Positions 39,529 through 52,030 of a stretch of DNA of 64,000 nucleotides are shown in pieces. Position 1 is the first letter of the stretch. Every line of letters begins with the position of its first letter. The notes under the pieces are model-generated. The model worked only from the letters and a program-made list of their open reading frames with translations. It made no database searches and was not told the origin of the DNA. The position numbers were made by a program, and so were the translations under genes. Origin of the DNA: Stomorhina lunata (Eukaryota; Arthropoda; Insecta; Diptera; Rhiniidae); the NCBI GenBank assembly GCA_933228675.1, contig OW121743.1:91797998-91861997 (forward strand). Direction: 5' to 3'.

Positions 39529-39664
39529 TTATATTGAAAATTTTTTTATACTGAAAATGTTTATGAAAAATTTCTCTATCCAAAAATTTTATATGGAAAA
39601 TTTTTCTATACAAAAAATTTCATATGAAAAATTTTTTTCCATAAATGCTAGAACTCAAAAATGT
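39529..39664. repeat. short AT minisatellite patch between RZ2 copies
   Basis: A few units of TTTTTCTATACAAAAAATTT with CATATGAAAA, similar in style to the larger arrays. The 69-codon frame here is incidental. Confidence 0.6.
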
Positions 39665-39790
39665 TTATGTGTTTCTGTTCAGATGATAATCTTCGCTTTA
39701 TGTTGATATTTGTTGGACACAAAAATAATTCGTATTTATTCTGTCCCTCAAATAATTTATAATGTGAGCTTTTCGCTCTGTCTAGAATTA

Positions 39791-39852
39791 GGGATAATCC
39801 TCCAGATGAGATAGCCTAACCAACCATCGAAGCGCGCCAAAGAAAGGTTTGC
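39791..39852 (+). ncRNA. decayed hammerhead ribozyme, RZ2 copy 4
   Basis: Same layout as the motif at 40233 but with CTGATGA changed to CAGATGA (39803-39809), a mismatch in helix II (GATAG against CCATC) and GAAA changed to GAAG (39829-39832). Expected to be inactive. Its shared flanks show it descends from an intact version. Confidence 0.55.
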
Positions 39853-40232
39853 CCACTAACAATTTTGGTTTTATCAAAAAACTATTTATTACAATATTAA
39901 ATAATTGTAATAAATTGGGATCTTAATGCAATACACTACAGAAAAACTTTTTAATTAAATGTTTGATGTCCCAAAATTTTTGATTAACCTTTTTAACAAA
40001 TATACGGCTGCACCTGTGCCAAGTTTTAAAATAAACTTTTGTTTATTTAAATCTTCTTCGAACCCCCTTTATAGCTCTTTTGCCTTAGTCGCCAACAAAG
40101 CAACAACAAATGTGTGGGAAATAAAAAAAAAGATAAAACTGAAAAGTTTTTAAATGTTTCTGTTCAGATGATAATCTTCACTTGTCCCTCAATATAACAT
40201 ATATAGAGTGGTTTTCGCTCTGTCTAGAATTA

Positions 40233-40295
40233 GGGATAATCCTCCTGATGAGATGGCCTAACCAACCATCGAAACGCGTCGAGAAAGGTTTCCCC
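40233..40295 (+). ncRNA. intact hammerhead-type self-cleaving ribozyme, RZ2 copy 5
   Basis: All core elements are present in order. Helix I outer strand GGGA precedes an internal loop, then CTC (40242-40244) pairs with GAG (40281-40283), and GGGA pairs with TCCC (40291-40294). CTGATGA is at 40245-40251. Helix II is GATGG (40252-40256) with CCATC (40266-40270) around a 9-nt loop. GAAA is at 40271-40274. Helix III is the loopless palindrome ACGCGT (40274-40279), followed by C17 at 40280, the predicted cleavage site (GUC). Position 10.1/11.1 is the canonical G-C. A loop in helix I facing the helix II loop fits the tertiary contact of natural type I hammerheads. Loopless helix III needs a partner molecule or tandem copy to pair. 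Confidence 0.8.
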
Positions 40296-40395
40296 ACCAA
40301 CATTGTTTGGTTTTGTCAAAAAACTATTTATTATAATAATAAATAATTGTAATAAGCTGGGATCCTAGTGCAATACACTACAGTTAAACTTTAAA

Positions 40396-40690
40396 AAAAA
40401 ATTATGTTGAAAAATTTTCTATACACAAAATATGTATTACAAGGAAAATCTTTTTATACAAAAACCTTTTGTGCAAAAAATGTTTCTATATAAAAAATTT
40501 TATGTGGAATATTATTTTGTTTAAAAAATTGTATGAAAAGTTCTTCTTTACAAAAAAATTATATAGGGAAATTTTCTATAGAAAATTTCAGTACAGAATA
40601 AAATTTAAATATAAAATTTTTTTAGGTCAGTTTTTCCATAGAAAACAAATTATATAGAAAAAAAATATTTCGTTCCCAAAATTTGACTCT
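40396..40690. repeat. AT minisatellite patch right of RZ2
   Basis: Degenerate TTTTATACAAAAA / TATATAGAAAATTT units, similar to the patches at 39290-39380 and 39529-39664. The 62-codon frame is incidental. Confidence 0.6.
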
Positions 40691-43600
40691 GTAAATTCCA
40701 ATGCATCAGAATTATTGAAAACTTATATTGTTTTGTAACCTCTGATTTGTCATATACATATGTTAACAAAAACTGTTAAAACTCTGGAGTTAAGTTGGTT
40801 TTCGATATTATCCAAAATCTGCATATAGGCAAATCCTGCGTAACGGACGATACATTTCTACGGATTTTGTTGTACATAAATGAACCCCATTGCCGTTTAA
40901 CACGAGATATCTTTCCACAGATTTCGGAGTAATAAGCCCATTGATTCTGCTATCGAATGGCATTGGTTAATTTACATACTTGTTTTGGAGAAAAGAGATA
41001 TTCGCCTTTAAAGTGCTGTGACGGACGCTAGAAAAAATGGAAGTGACTTTTTTTCAACACGTGTTTCTGTAAATTTTATCAAATCGGTCATAGTAGTAAA
41101 CAAATTATAAATACATTGAAGATAGAGGAAAATTAGAGGATTACAAAACAGCTTTTGAAAAATATTTTAAAGTTTCCAGTTTCACCAAAAATCCATAAAT
41201 GAACTGTTGCGGGCGCCATGTGACGGATGATACAGTTTTTACTTGAATATTTTTTATTAGGAAAAAAATGCATATTTCATATTTTTTTAAGGATTCGTTA
41301 AACAGAGAACATAATGGTTATATTTCTTCCCGAATTTCATCTACCTCCTTTTTATGTTCGCGGTTAAAATGCGATTTTTGGGCACAATTTAATATTTTAC
41401 AAAACGGCTACATACATATATTTATTTAAAGTTTTACTCTTTTAACATCTTATTTTTCGTCGAAAGAATGCTGCGGCTAGCTGTTAGAGTGTCCCAAAAA
41501 AAAAAAAACAAAATTTCAAAATCATCAAACTTGCACCACTGTGTTTTTTTTAACACCTAATATCTTAAATTTAATCTATGGATAGAGACAGTATTATTGC
41601 CTTATTCATACAGACATGTGTTAGTAAATTTTGTATTTAATAAATATAAGTTTATAAAAACTATGTACTGTGACGGACGCTATACACTTTCCTTTACATA
41701 TTATTCTGTAAAATGTTATACTAACATCTACATATTTTTAGCCTAATGTAAAGCTTACTATAAGTTCTCTTAACAAACTAAGTTCAATTGGAGACAAAAG
41801 AAAAATTGCATTAGTCAAATTAAAAAACCTTTGTTTCTGTGACGGACGCTACACACGGAGAGCCCTTTTTTACTTGACGTTATTTATATCACTCCAATTT
41901 TTTTTGATGGGGTCTTTTACATCTAATTGTATAAAATTAATTGTATAAAATTAAGCAGACTTTGAGCCCCCACTGAAACTTGATACCTAAATGGATGCTT
42001 TTGCGATTTTTATGAACTCATAAAAAACCTATTATTTTAAAAAATGTATATAAATTCGAGATGGGTGCAAATAAAAAACTGCTATTTAAGAAGAGCGCAA
42101 TCAAAAATTGTATTTATTATATATTCTAAGGGATCAATATATGGTAAATTTTTCCATAAACAGAAAATATTTTTCCATATAATAAAATATTGTCCTTGGT
42201 TTAAGGTTTTTCGGATTTGCCCATATGTTATCAAAAACTGTTAAAACACTGGAGTTAAGCTGGTTTTCGATACTATCTTAAAAATCTCCAATTTTCTAGC
42301 CAAAATCTGCATATCGGCACTTAACTATTTTTATGGGTTATTTTTTTGTTTTTGCGAAATTTATATCAAAAATGAATAATTTTTACAAGAAAAAATAATA
42401 GAATATTAAAGAGATCTAACACAGCTTTATTTCATATATTTCAAAACGAAAATCCATGGGGTTGTTTAAAAGTTATTGTAGTTTTCCCCCAAAAATGCAT
42501 GTCCTTGAAAACGCACCTAAATATATGCACCAAAAATTGTATGTTGTAAATAAAGAAATTTCAAAGTTAGACTTGATTTATCATTTAATGGCTTGTTACT
42601 GGTAAATAGTTAATTTTTGTTTAAATAGAATCAAATTTAATTAGTTTATTTCATGTTGGAAAATGTTACATTTTTCTCAGGTCGATTTCAAAAATCATTT
42701 TTTAATTTTTTGATCATTTTTTAAATTTTGTTCAACAAATATTACAAATTTAGAATTTGCTCTCCAGTGTGTTAAATCAGACAAATGGGAGAATAAAACC
42801 CAAAAAAATTAGGTCGATATCTTGAACCGTTTCGCTGAACAATTTCGTGAAAATGTAAATTTTTGGGCCAAATTCGAGTAAATGCTCGGTAAATTTTACT
42901 TGTATTCAATTTTAACAAAAAAGATAATTAATATTATTGTTTCGTTTATGGAAAACCTATACTAAAGCGTTTTTATTATTGGATTGGTTTGAATTTTCTG
43001 AAAATTTTCATTGCGACATTAAGGAATATTAAGTAATAATAGTGAATTTTAATAAAAAAAACGTGAAAATAATTGTTTTTAGTAATATTAAGTGTTTTTT
43101 AACCCATTTTTTCAAATACAATTGGGCTCTTAAGCTTTGCACTCGATGCGCGCCCATAGAACGTTGTCCGATTTGGCTCAAATTTTCACATCTACACTTT
43201 TAGACCTAATGTCACAATATTCCGTAGAAAAGGTTATAAAATTCGAAAAATCATTTTCCTTCATACGAAAAATTGTTACCTTAATGCACAACAATAACAA
43301 AACATTCATTTAAAACGCTCTTCATTTGGCCAACCCTTATTCCTAATATATTCTACTTAAACGTTTGCTTTATTCACAGAAAATTATGAATCAAATATTA
43401 AAATTAGAAGCCTTTACAACCTAAACTAAACAAGAATTATAAGAACCCATTCCAACCCTTCACACGTACCACTTTACAGATGTAAATTTTTTCCCCCTCA
43501 AACTAACAGACAAAATTTTAAATCAATCAATAGATCTCAAAGACAACGATTTTATTTCTTATTTTAAAGGAAAAAAGTGAAAAGCAACACAAATAAAAAT

Positions 43601-44496
43601 CATTAAAAGAAAAAGGTAAAATAGGCAGATGTTTTTTTTTTTCATTTCCATTTCTTATTCCTCAGCTAAATTGTATTTAAACAGTGACCACAACTAATGG
43701 CCTGTGCCACCGTTTTAAAAACAACAACAACAACAACAAACCAATAGACAGACGCACAAAAATAAGAAATCCGATAGAGAATGATTGCATGCTCTGCTTC
43801 ATTCAAGTCGTCTTTTATTTCCTCCACAAAATCAAATAACAAATCAAGCAAACTCGAAATACCCCCACAATAAAAAATCCTAAAACTTAATATCTAATCT
43901 TAGGTTGAAGGTAGGAAAAAAATTGCTCCAGTATTTTCAATGTTGCTTAAAGTCAAGTACAATGAACTTTTTGGTTAAAACAAAGTTTTGAGGCACAAGC
44001 TTGAAACTAAAATAAAGAAGGCAGCAAAATGATAGTTATCAGGGGTTAAATATACATATGGAAGTCTAAAGCTTCTTAAGATTTTTTAGCTTTTATTTTT
44101 ATATGAACCCCAATATTTAGTTTTTAAAATCATCCAAAACCAGGTTCGAGCTTAAGGAAAATGTCCATGAATTAAGTCGGTGTTTTGTGAACTTGTGTAT
44201 GTTGAAAGAACTTGGAAATTTAAATATTGATTTTTTACCATTAGCTTGATTTAAGTTGTTTTCCATATTAAAGTAATCTACCCTTAGTTTAAATATTTAG
44301 AAAGGGAAATATTTTTTTTAAACTTCCCCCACTAGAGTTTTGAAAAAATTCAGAGTTGTGAAACTTTTGGTGCCATTTGGCAAATTTGTGATTTTTAACT
44401 AAAATAAAGGAAAGAGAATATAAGTTCAAAGTAAAGAAGTTTTCACTTCTACTAAGCCAAAATTTACATTCAGAGGATAAATCAATTACTTTTAAA
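40691..44496. other. non-coding stretch with recurring TGTGACGGACGCTA motif
   Basis: No gene recognised. A motif TGTGACGGACGCTA appears at 41017-41030, 41669-41682 and 41838-41851, with weaker forms at about 40841 (TAACGGACGATAC) and 41219 (TGTGACGGATGATA). Near-identical direct repeats of about 75-95 bp flank this zone (40757-40830 and 42222-42320). 42320-44496 is plain AT-rich sequence with a (CAA)n run near 43720. Confidence 0.5.
40757..42320. repeat. direct repeats flanking a 1.4-kb segment
   Basis: CATATGTTAACAAAAACTG...CAAAATCTGCATATAGGC (40757-40830) recurs as CATATGTTATCAAAAACTG...CAAAATCTGCATATCGGC (42222-42320), the second with about 20 extra bases. The segment between holds the TGTGACGGACGCTA motifs. 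It could be a degenerate mobile element with terminal direct repeats or a local duplication. No open reading frame supports either. Confidence 0.5.
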
Positions 44497-44498
44497 TA

Positions 44499-45244
44499 CA
44501 CTCAGGAAATTATTACAGTAACTGATTGTATGTTGTTTACGAAATTTTCGGTTATGTTGTTTTCAAATGAATATTCATTTAAATTTACATGAAAATTGAT
44601 TTTTAACATATTTATACATTTATTTAAAAAACAACCTACAAAAAAATACTGAAAATCCGTAACATTTCAAAATATCAGTTGTTTAGTTTTTATAAATTTT
44701 TTCAATTATTGTATCAAATATAATTCGTATTTGTTTAATTATTGGTTTTTCTTAAGTATCTTAGGTTTGCTTACTGAAGAAACTTTTTATAATCCGGCCG
44801 CCTATCATGGGGTATGGCCTAAGCAAACAACAAACTTTGTTTTGTCTGTTTGGTTTTTTGATGCCTTAAAGGATATGTATAACCTTGTTATGGTTTCGTC
44901 TTTTGTATTACGTTAATTACAAAAATAAATGAAAATTGTCCGTTTTACGGAAATTTTACGGAAATTTTACGTAGTTTGTTACCATTCAATTTTTTTAAAA
45001 ATAAATGAAAATTTCCGTTTTTTATACTAAAAATGTAGTTTAAATTTTTGTCAGTAATTTTTTTTGAAAACAACTGAATATTCCGTTTTTAAAACTGAAA
45101 ATGTAGTTTAAATATTTGTCAGTTAAATTTAAATGAAATATTTATTGAATTTGAATGAAAAATCAGTTGACCGGTTATTAAATGAATATTCATTCATTTC
45201 AAATTACATTTTAAGTTAATTTTACTTACATAATATTCTGAGTG
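44499..45244. mobile_element. 746-bp MITE with TA target site, copy 1
   Basis: Ends CACTCAGGAAATTATTAC and (read inward from the right) CACTCAGAATATTATGTAAG form terminal inverted repeats. TA lies immediately outside each end (44497-44498, 45245-45246), the signature target of the Tc1/mariner superfamily. A second copy lies inverted at 53940-54667. The 61-codon frame inside is not a transposase, so the element is non-autonomous. Confidence 0.8.
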
Positions 45245-45246
45245 TA

Positions 45247-45960
45247 GTATTTAATTTATTTCATCATGGTCTCAGAAACCTCTATACAAGCCTAATGATC
45301 ATAGGGTATACGTTATTAGCTTAAGGTATATATGTTAAATGGGATAAAAAGCTTTTGGATGGATGTCAGGTCCATATTGGAAAAATTTACTCTTAAATCA
45401 GAAAGTTTTTTGAATTGATATGTATAACTCCGAAGGTACTGGACTAATTAAGGTGTTAACATACAAACGCGTTATGGACCATGTTGCTTCATCTGTAATT
45501 ATATATACATATAATTCCCCGACAACATTCCAATTGGAAGAAGGGATGCTTCTCTCAGACAATGAGCCGCATTCTCAATTGGTAATAAAAGTCACATTTT
45601 TAAACCGATTTTATGGTTTATAGCTTATTTTATTCTCAAGATATGTAGCTCTTAGAAAAATGTTTAAAATGTTAGAATTTTACTTTATATTTTTTTTTAA
45701 TTACATTTTTAACCTGAAAAAAATTATGAATTTTGCACGAAAAAAAATTTTTCTCCATTAATTTCTAAATAACTCCAAAACGATAAGAGATACAGAAAAA
45801 TTAAATAGGTCTCCGTACCTGACTAATTTAAGGGGAACAATTTGCCAAGCCCATAAAAAATCCAGATCTGATGGAAAAAAACCGACAACGGATCTGAGTT
45901 TAGGGCATTAAAATCCATGTAGTCCACATAGTTTTATTAAAAGGAGGATTTGGCTGCAGA
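45247..45960. other. non-coding stretch before the LINE scrap
   Basis: AT-rich sequence. CTCAGACAATGAGCCGCATT near 45557 and GGGGAACAATTTGCC near 45833 look like old repeat debris. The 67-codon frame at 45420-45623 is not recognised. Confidence 0.4.
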
Positions 45961-46190
45961 GCAGTGTTATGGGTGGTATGAATACTGAAGAATCAGAAAC
46001 TCTTGATGTTCTAAGCATGAAAATTCAGTGTGATGTCCGTTGGACTAAACACGTTTTTCAAGTGCCGAAAGAAGCATTCAAGTGTCTCGGCTTTCTAAAG
46101 CCGACTGATTTTCTTAATATCTATACCATTTATATCCAACCGAAAATGGAATACAACTCCCATGTATTTAAACTACTAAAGATTTTGTAG
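45961..46190 (+). pseudogene. fragment of a non-LTR retrotransposon reverse transcriptase
   Basis: The frame reads ESETLDVLSMKIQCDVRWTK, then H-F-V-KEAFKCLGFLKP, then IYTIYIQPKMEYNSHV (about residues 8-68). This order (LDVLGMKI, the RW-H block, CLGFL, IY--YI-PKMEYNSH) is typical of the C-terminal end of RT domains in jockey/CR1-like LINEs. The LGFLKRC-KYFTP stretch is shortened, the frame diverges right after YNSHV and stops at 46190. No endonuclease or catalytic palm motif is present, so it is a dead fragment. Confidence 0.7.
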
Positions 46191-46829
46191 TAGCTATTTT
46201 TTTAGTCAGTAGATAACATCTTTAGCTTTTATCGAGTTTATGTTTTATTAGGATCTGCTTACTTATTTTAACCCACTTCTTCTTAACCGATTTGGCTTAA
46301 ATTTAGAAAACAAGCCAGTCTTGGATGACAATATAATATTTTGTTATCCTAAGTAAGCTTCTTTTTTCGTTGAGGTATTTTCCGTACTTTCAAAAGGATG
46401 GCCCAAAGGGAACAACAATTAAAAATTTTAATTTTTGGATATCTTTAAAACCATAAGAGATAGGATATGGATATCGCGACATTTTTTGCAGAAGTTGATC
46501 TATGTATTTGTTATATATTACGATTCTTCATCGGCTAGAAAATGACAATTATAGATCGTTTTAAGTGATTTCTGAGTCTGAGGTGTCCTACTTTGGAGGC
46601 CGATTGTGCCGCCCCCAGTAAAAGCTTTTCAGATTCAAAACTTAAGTTCCCCAACACTTCTGCTATACATATGCACATCAAATTATTTGAAATCCAAACA
46701 ACGGTTTGGAAGTTGTGGACTCATTTCCATTTTTTTCACCATTCCACTGTATTATGTTTTACTATCTGCAATTTGTATTTATGTCATAAATTTTATTCAA
46801 TTTTTTCTCTGACGGAAAGACAGACATAA
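46191..46829. other. non-coding repeat debris
   Basis: AT-rich sequence containing phrases such as AACCGATTTGGCTTAAATTT and ACCATAAGAGATAGGATATG, typical of old fly dispersed repeats. Two overlapping frames at 46593-46829 are in different registers without domain content. Confidence 0.4.
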
Positions 46830-47706
<877 letters not shown>

Positions 47707-49082
47707 GCGATGTCCTCTAAAAATGCTTTATTAAAATTATTTTAAATGACTTAGAGCCTAAGATTGGACAACCAAACCTTAAAACACATTAACAATCTAA
47801 ATGCCCCTCCGGAAAACTCTAGTTTTTAACTTAAATAAACCGAAGTTATGTATGTAACTCGGTATGTATATAAAATCCAAAGACCATTAAAATGCATCCC
47901 CTAGCAAATGATCATATTTTCGTTAATGTTTAATGCAACAAAGTTGTATGTATATATTTTTGTTTGTTATACTCGCTTCAGTTTACTGTTCAAATGCTGA
48001 TCAGAGTAAGAAAAAAAGTTTACATTTGTATCTCCCGTAAATACACCTGCCACGCGCCGTCAGTTTTGTTGTTGCTATTGTCTACCGTGTTCCGCTGTTG
48101 GCTGATCAAACACACACGCTGATGACATTTAAGAAAAAAATTACCTTCAAGGGGGATCAAATCTACTGAAGACATGCAAGTATGAAAGAGAGAGAAATAT
48201 TTTTTATGTATTTTGGGGTGTCTGAATTTAATTAAAATATTAAAATAAAATCATACAAAAATACAAACTCAATAACTAAAAAAACACAGGAAAACTAAAG
48301 GAAATAAACAACTAGGACTCACTTACAAATACACATACATATATTAAAACATACACATTTACCTTTAGTCTTAACAAAAGGCTCCCTAATTAAAGCAACA
48401 GGATCATAAAACTAAAAAAAAAAAAAACAAGTTAAAGTTATTCATGTTAATTTTTATTAACTGCTTTTGTATTTTTGACAAGTCATAGGGCAATTACATG
48501 GGTATACTTACATATACACATCTGTATCAACTATGTACACACACGTGTATAGGCTACAGGACTTTTTTTTAATGATTTGAGTTTCATGGCTCCATGTACT
48601 TGTTCGTTTCATGTAACAAGTTTTTCCTGTTACCATGTCCACCTCTCATTTCAATTTGTTGTTAATTATTACCGTAAAGCATTAAAACGCTTACAACACG
48701 TGCTCACCTACTTGTTCCGGAACTACACTTCAATTTGTGCTGTGTTAATGTTTTAGGGGACCAATAAGTCGTGCCTAAGTGCAGTCAGGCCTTTAGTTCA
48801 AAGTAATTTAAATAATCGCCATTCAATCAAATTTTTGTTTTGGTTGTCATTTTAGATTTTTATCCTTTATGAAAGGATAATTTTAAGAGTTTTTATATCC
48901 TTAATACATACATATGTACGTACTAAAATTTAAGGGGAAATCTAGTTTGAAACTGAATCATTGAGTCGAAATGAAAAAACTGGTAAGTCCTCCTGTCTGT
49001 TGTTTAAACAAAAATTCCGAATTACAAATTTTACCAATCATTTTACATTTACTCGAGGAGCTTTGGACATGGTCTACATGGT
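47707..49082. other. unique island, candidate regulatory DNA
   Basis: Comparatively complex, less AT-biased sequence about 23 kb upstream of scute. It holds a GCAGGTG E-box abutting a CACGCGCC site (48044-48058), and CACGTG at 48542-48547 and 48697-48702. No protein-coding frame. A proneural cis-regulatory module is a reasonable hypothesis. Confidence 0.4.
48044..48058. promoter_or_regulatory. proneural E-box abutting a Hairy/E(spl)-like site
   Basis: CACCTGC (48044-48050, reverse of GCAGGTG, the preferred Scute/Daughterless site GCAGSTG) is followed directly by CACGCGCC. GCCACGCGCC differs by one base from the C-class repressor site GGCACGCGMC. Juxtaposed activator and Hairy/E(spl) repressor sites are typical of proneural enhancers. 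Confidence 0.4.
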
Positions 49083-49306
49083 AGGATCACTACAAGTCCT
49101 AGAATTACTTTAAAAGCAATGATTAAGGCTCTTCCGATGCTCAAGATCTGAGGTTATCTCAGTAAACAATTTATCTAATGTATAGTAGCTAATACCTAAC
49201 ATATCTATACATTAGATAAATTGTTTACTGAGATAACCTCAGATCTTGAGCATCGGAAGAGCCTTAATCATTGCTGTAAAATTAACCCTAGGAATTGTAG
49301 TGATCC
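49083..49306. repeat. long near-perfect hairpin (inverted repeat, 70-bp perfect arms)
   Basis: 49115-49184 and 49206-49275 are perfect reverse complements around a 21-nt loop. Pairing continues imperfectly to 49083 (GGATCACTACA) and 49306 (TGTAGTGATCC). A transcript from either strand would form a stem of about 100 bp. It may be a MITE remnant, an inverted duplication or a hairpin-RNA locus; no terminal target duplication is evident. Confidence 0.9.
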
Positions 49307-49569
49307 TAGAATAGATAGATAGTATTTGGCACTTTTGTGGTTGTGGTGGAAGATATATCGCTCTAAGCTCTATGATAACGTCTGTCACTGCTCTGGTGAA
49401 GACTGCCATTATTAGACCTTTATAATAGCTCCAAATAATTGTGAACCAATGTGACCACTAGTTTTAGGCTTTTTAAGTGCTATGCCTCATTGGCAGGCGT
49501 AGGCAGCCCATATCACCAGAAGCCGAAGAATTTTTGTAATTTTTGTAAATATCACGATCATTAATAAAC

Positions 49570-52030
49570 TCGATAAAAACATTTTTATATAGAACAATTT
49601 TCGATAAAAAAAATATTTCTATAGTAAAATTTTCTATAAAAAATTTTTCTATAGTAACATTTTCTACAAAAAACTTTTCTATTGAAAAATTTTCGACAAA
49701 AATATTTTTCTATAGAAAAATTTTCGATAAAAAAATTTTTCTCTAGAAAATTTTTCGATAAAAAAATTTTTCTATAGAAAATTTTTCGATAAAAAAATTT
49801 TTCTATAGAAAATTTTTCGATAAAAAAATTTTTCTATAGAAAATTTTTCGATAAAAAAATTTTTCTATAGAAAAATTTTCGATAAAAAAATTTCTCTATA
49901 GAAAAATTTTCGACAAAAAAATTTTTCTATAGAAAAATTTTTGATAAAAAAATTTTTCTATAGAAAAATTTTCGATAAAAAAATTTTTCTATAGAAAAAT
50001 TTTCGATAAAAAAATTTTTCTATAGAAAAATTTTCGATAAAAAAATTTTTCTATAGAAAAATTTTCGATAAAAAAATTTTTCTATAGAAAAATTTTCGAT
50101 AAAAAAATTTTTCTATAGAAAAATTTTCGATAAAAAAATTTTTCTATAGAAAAATTTTCGATAAAAAAATTTTTCTATAGAAAAATTTTCGATAAAAAAA
50201 TTTTTCTATAGAAAATTTTTTGATAAAAAAATTTTTCTATAGAAAATTTTTTGATAAAAAAATTTTTCTATAGAAAATTTTTCGATAAAAAAAATTTTTC
50301 TATAGAAAAATTTTTGATAATAATCTATAGAAAAATTTTCGATTAAAAATTTTTTCTATAGAAAAATTTTCTAAAAAAAACTTTTCTATAGAAAAATTTT
50401 CAATACAAAAATATTTTTCTATAGAAAAATTTTCGATAAAAAATATTTTTTATAGAAAAATTTTCGATAAAAAAATTTTTCTATAGAAAATTTTTCGATA
50501 AAAAAATTTTTCTATAGAAAATTTTTCGATAAAAAAATTTTTCTATAGAAAATTTTTCGATAAAAAAATTTTTCTATAGAAAATTTTTCTATAGAAAATT
50601 TTTCGATAAAAAAATTTTTCTATAGAAAAATTTTCGATAAAAAAATTTTTCTATAGAAAAATTTTCGATAAAAAAATTTTTCTATAGAAAAATTTTCGAT
50701 AAAAAAATTTTTCTATAGAAAAATTTTCGATAAAAAAATTTTTCTATAGAAAAATTTTCGATAAAAAAATTTTTCTATAGAAAAATTTTCGATAAAAAAA
50801 ATTTTTCTATAGAAAAATTTTCGCTAAAAAAATTTTTCTATAGAAAAATTTTCGATAAAAAAATTTTTCTATAAAAAAATTTCGATAAAAAAATTTTTCT
50901 ATAGAAAAATTTTCGATAAAAAAATTTTTCTATAGAAAAATTTTCGATAAAAAAATTTTTCTATAGAAAAATTTTCGATAAAAAAATTTTTCTATACAAA
51001 AATTTTCGATAAAAAAATTTTTCTATAGAAAATTTTTTGATAAAAAAATTTTTCTATAGAAAAATTTTTGATAAAAAATTTTTTCTATAGAAAAATTTTC
51101 GACAAAAAAATTTTTCTATAGAAAAATTTTCGACAAAAAAATTCTTCTATAGAAAAATTTTCGATAAAAAAATTTTTCTATAGAAAAATTTTCGATAAAA
51201 AAATTTTTCTATAGAAAAATTTTCGATAAAAAAATTTTTCTATAGAGAAATTTTCGATAAAAAAATTTTTCTATAGAAAAATTTTTGATAAAAAAATTTT
51301 TCTGTAGAAAATTTTTCGATAAAAAAATTTTTCTATAGAAAAATTTTCGATAAAAAAATTTTTCTATAGAAAAATTGTCGATAAAAAAATTTTCTTATAG
51401 AAAAATTTTCGATAAAAAAATTTTTCTATAGAAAAATTCTCGATAAAAAAATTTTTCTATAGAAAAATTTTCGATAAAAAAAATTTTTCTCAAGAATAAT
51501 TTTCGATAAAAAAATTTTTCTATGGAAAAATTTTCGAAAACTTTTTGATAAAAATATTTTTCTATAGAAAAATTTTCGATACAAATTTTTTTCTATAGAA
51601 AAATGTTGGATAAAAATATTTTTCTATATTATATATATTTTTGCTAAAGATATTTTTCTATAGAAAAATTGTCGATAAAAATTTCTTTTCTTAAAAAAAA
51701 GTTATAGAGTTTTAAGTTATAGATTTAATATTTTTTATAAAAAAAATTTTAATAAAAATTTTTCACAAAAATATTTTTGATAAAAATATTTCTACAGAAA
51801 AATTTTTGATTAAAAATTTTCAATAGAAATATTTTTTTTGTAAGAATAGTTTCTACAGAAAAATTTTTGATAAAAAAATTTTAATTGAAAAATTGTTTAT
51901 AGAAAAATTTTTGATAAAAAATTTTTTATAGAAAAATTTTTGATAAAAAATTTTTTATAGAAAAAATTTTGATAAAAAATTTTTTATAGAAAAATTTTTT
52001 GATGAAAATTTTTTTATAGATTATTTGCAA
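49570..52030. repeat. AT-rich minisatellite A8, 31-bp period
   Basis: Highly regular units of TATAGAAAAATTTTCGATAA plus AAAAATTTTTC (TATAG at 49990 and 50021). The clean core spans about 49690-51520. Both edges are degenerate, and the right end carries shorter GATAAAAAATTTTTTATAG variants. Confidence 0.95.

Larger units (their letters stand above)
39665..40395 (+). mobile_element. RZ2 copies 4 and 5 in tandem, each with a hammerhead region
   Basis: TGTTTCTGTTCAGATGATAA occurs near 39669 and again near 40154, defining a unit of about 485 bp. The second copy has about 43 bp deleted before its ribozyme, so the two predicted cleavage points are 442 bp apart. Each copy runs through a hammerhead region, TTTCCCCACCAAC (TTTGCCCACTAAC in copy 4), the AT palindrome and GTGCAATACACTACAG (ATGCAATACACTACAG in copy 4). 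A head-to-tail dimer is the form expected for reverse-transcribed circular or multimeric ribozyme RNA. No protein is encoded. Confidence 0.75.

Noticed and set aside
44731..44916. 61-codon frame inside the MITE
   Set aside because: Not a transposase; its counterpart in the second MITE copy is not preserved as a frame.
45961..46190. A functional reverse transcriptase
   Set aside because: Only about 70 residues of the C-terminal part are left, with a shortened block and an early stop.
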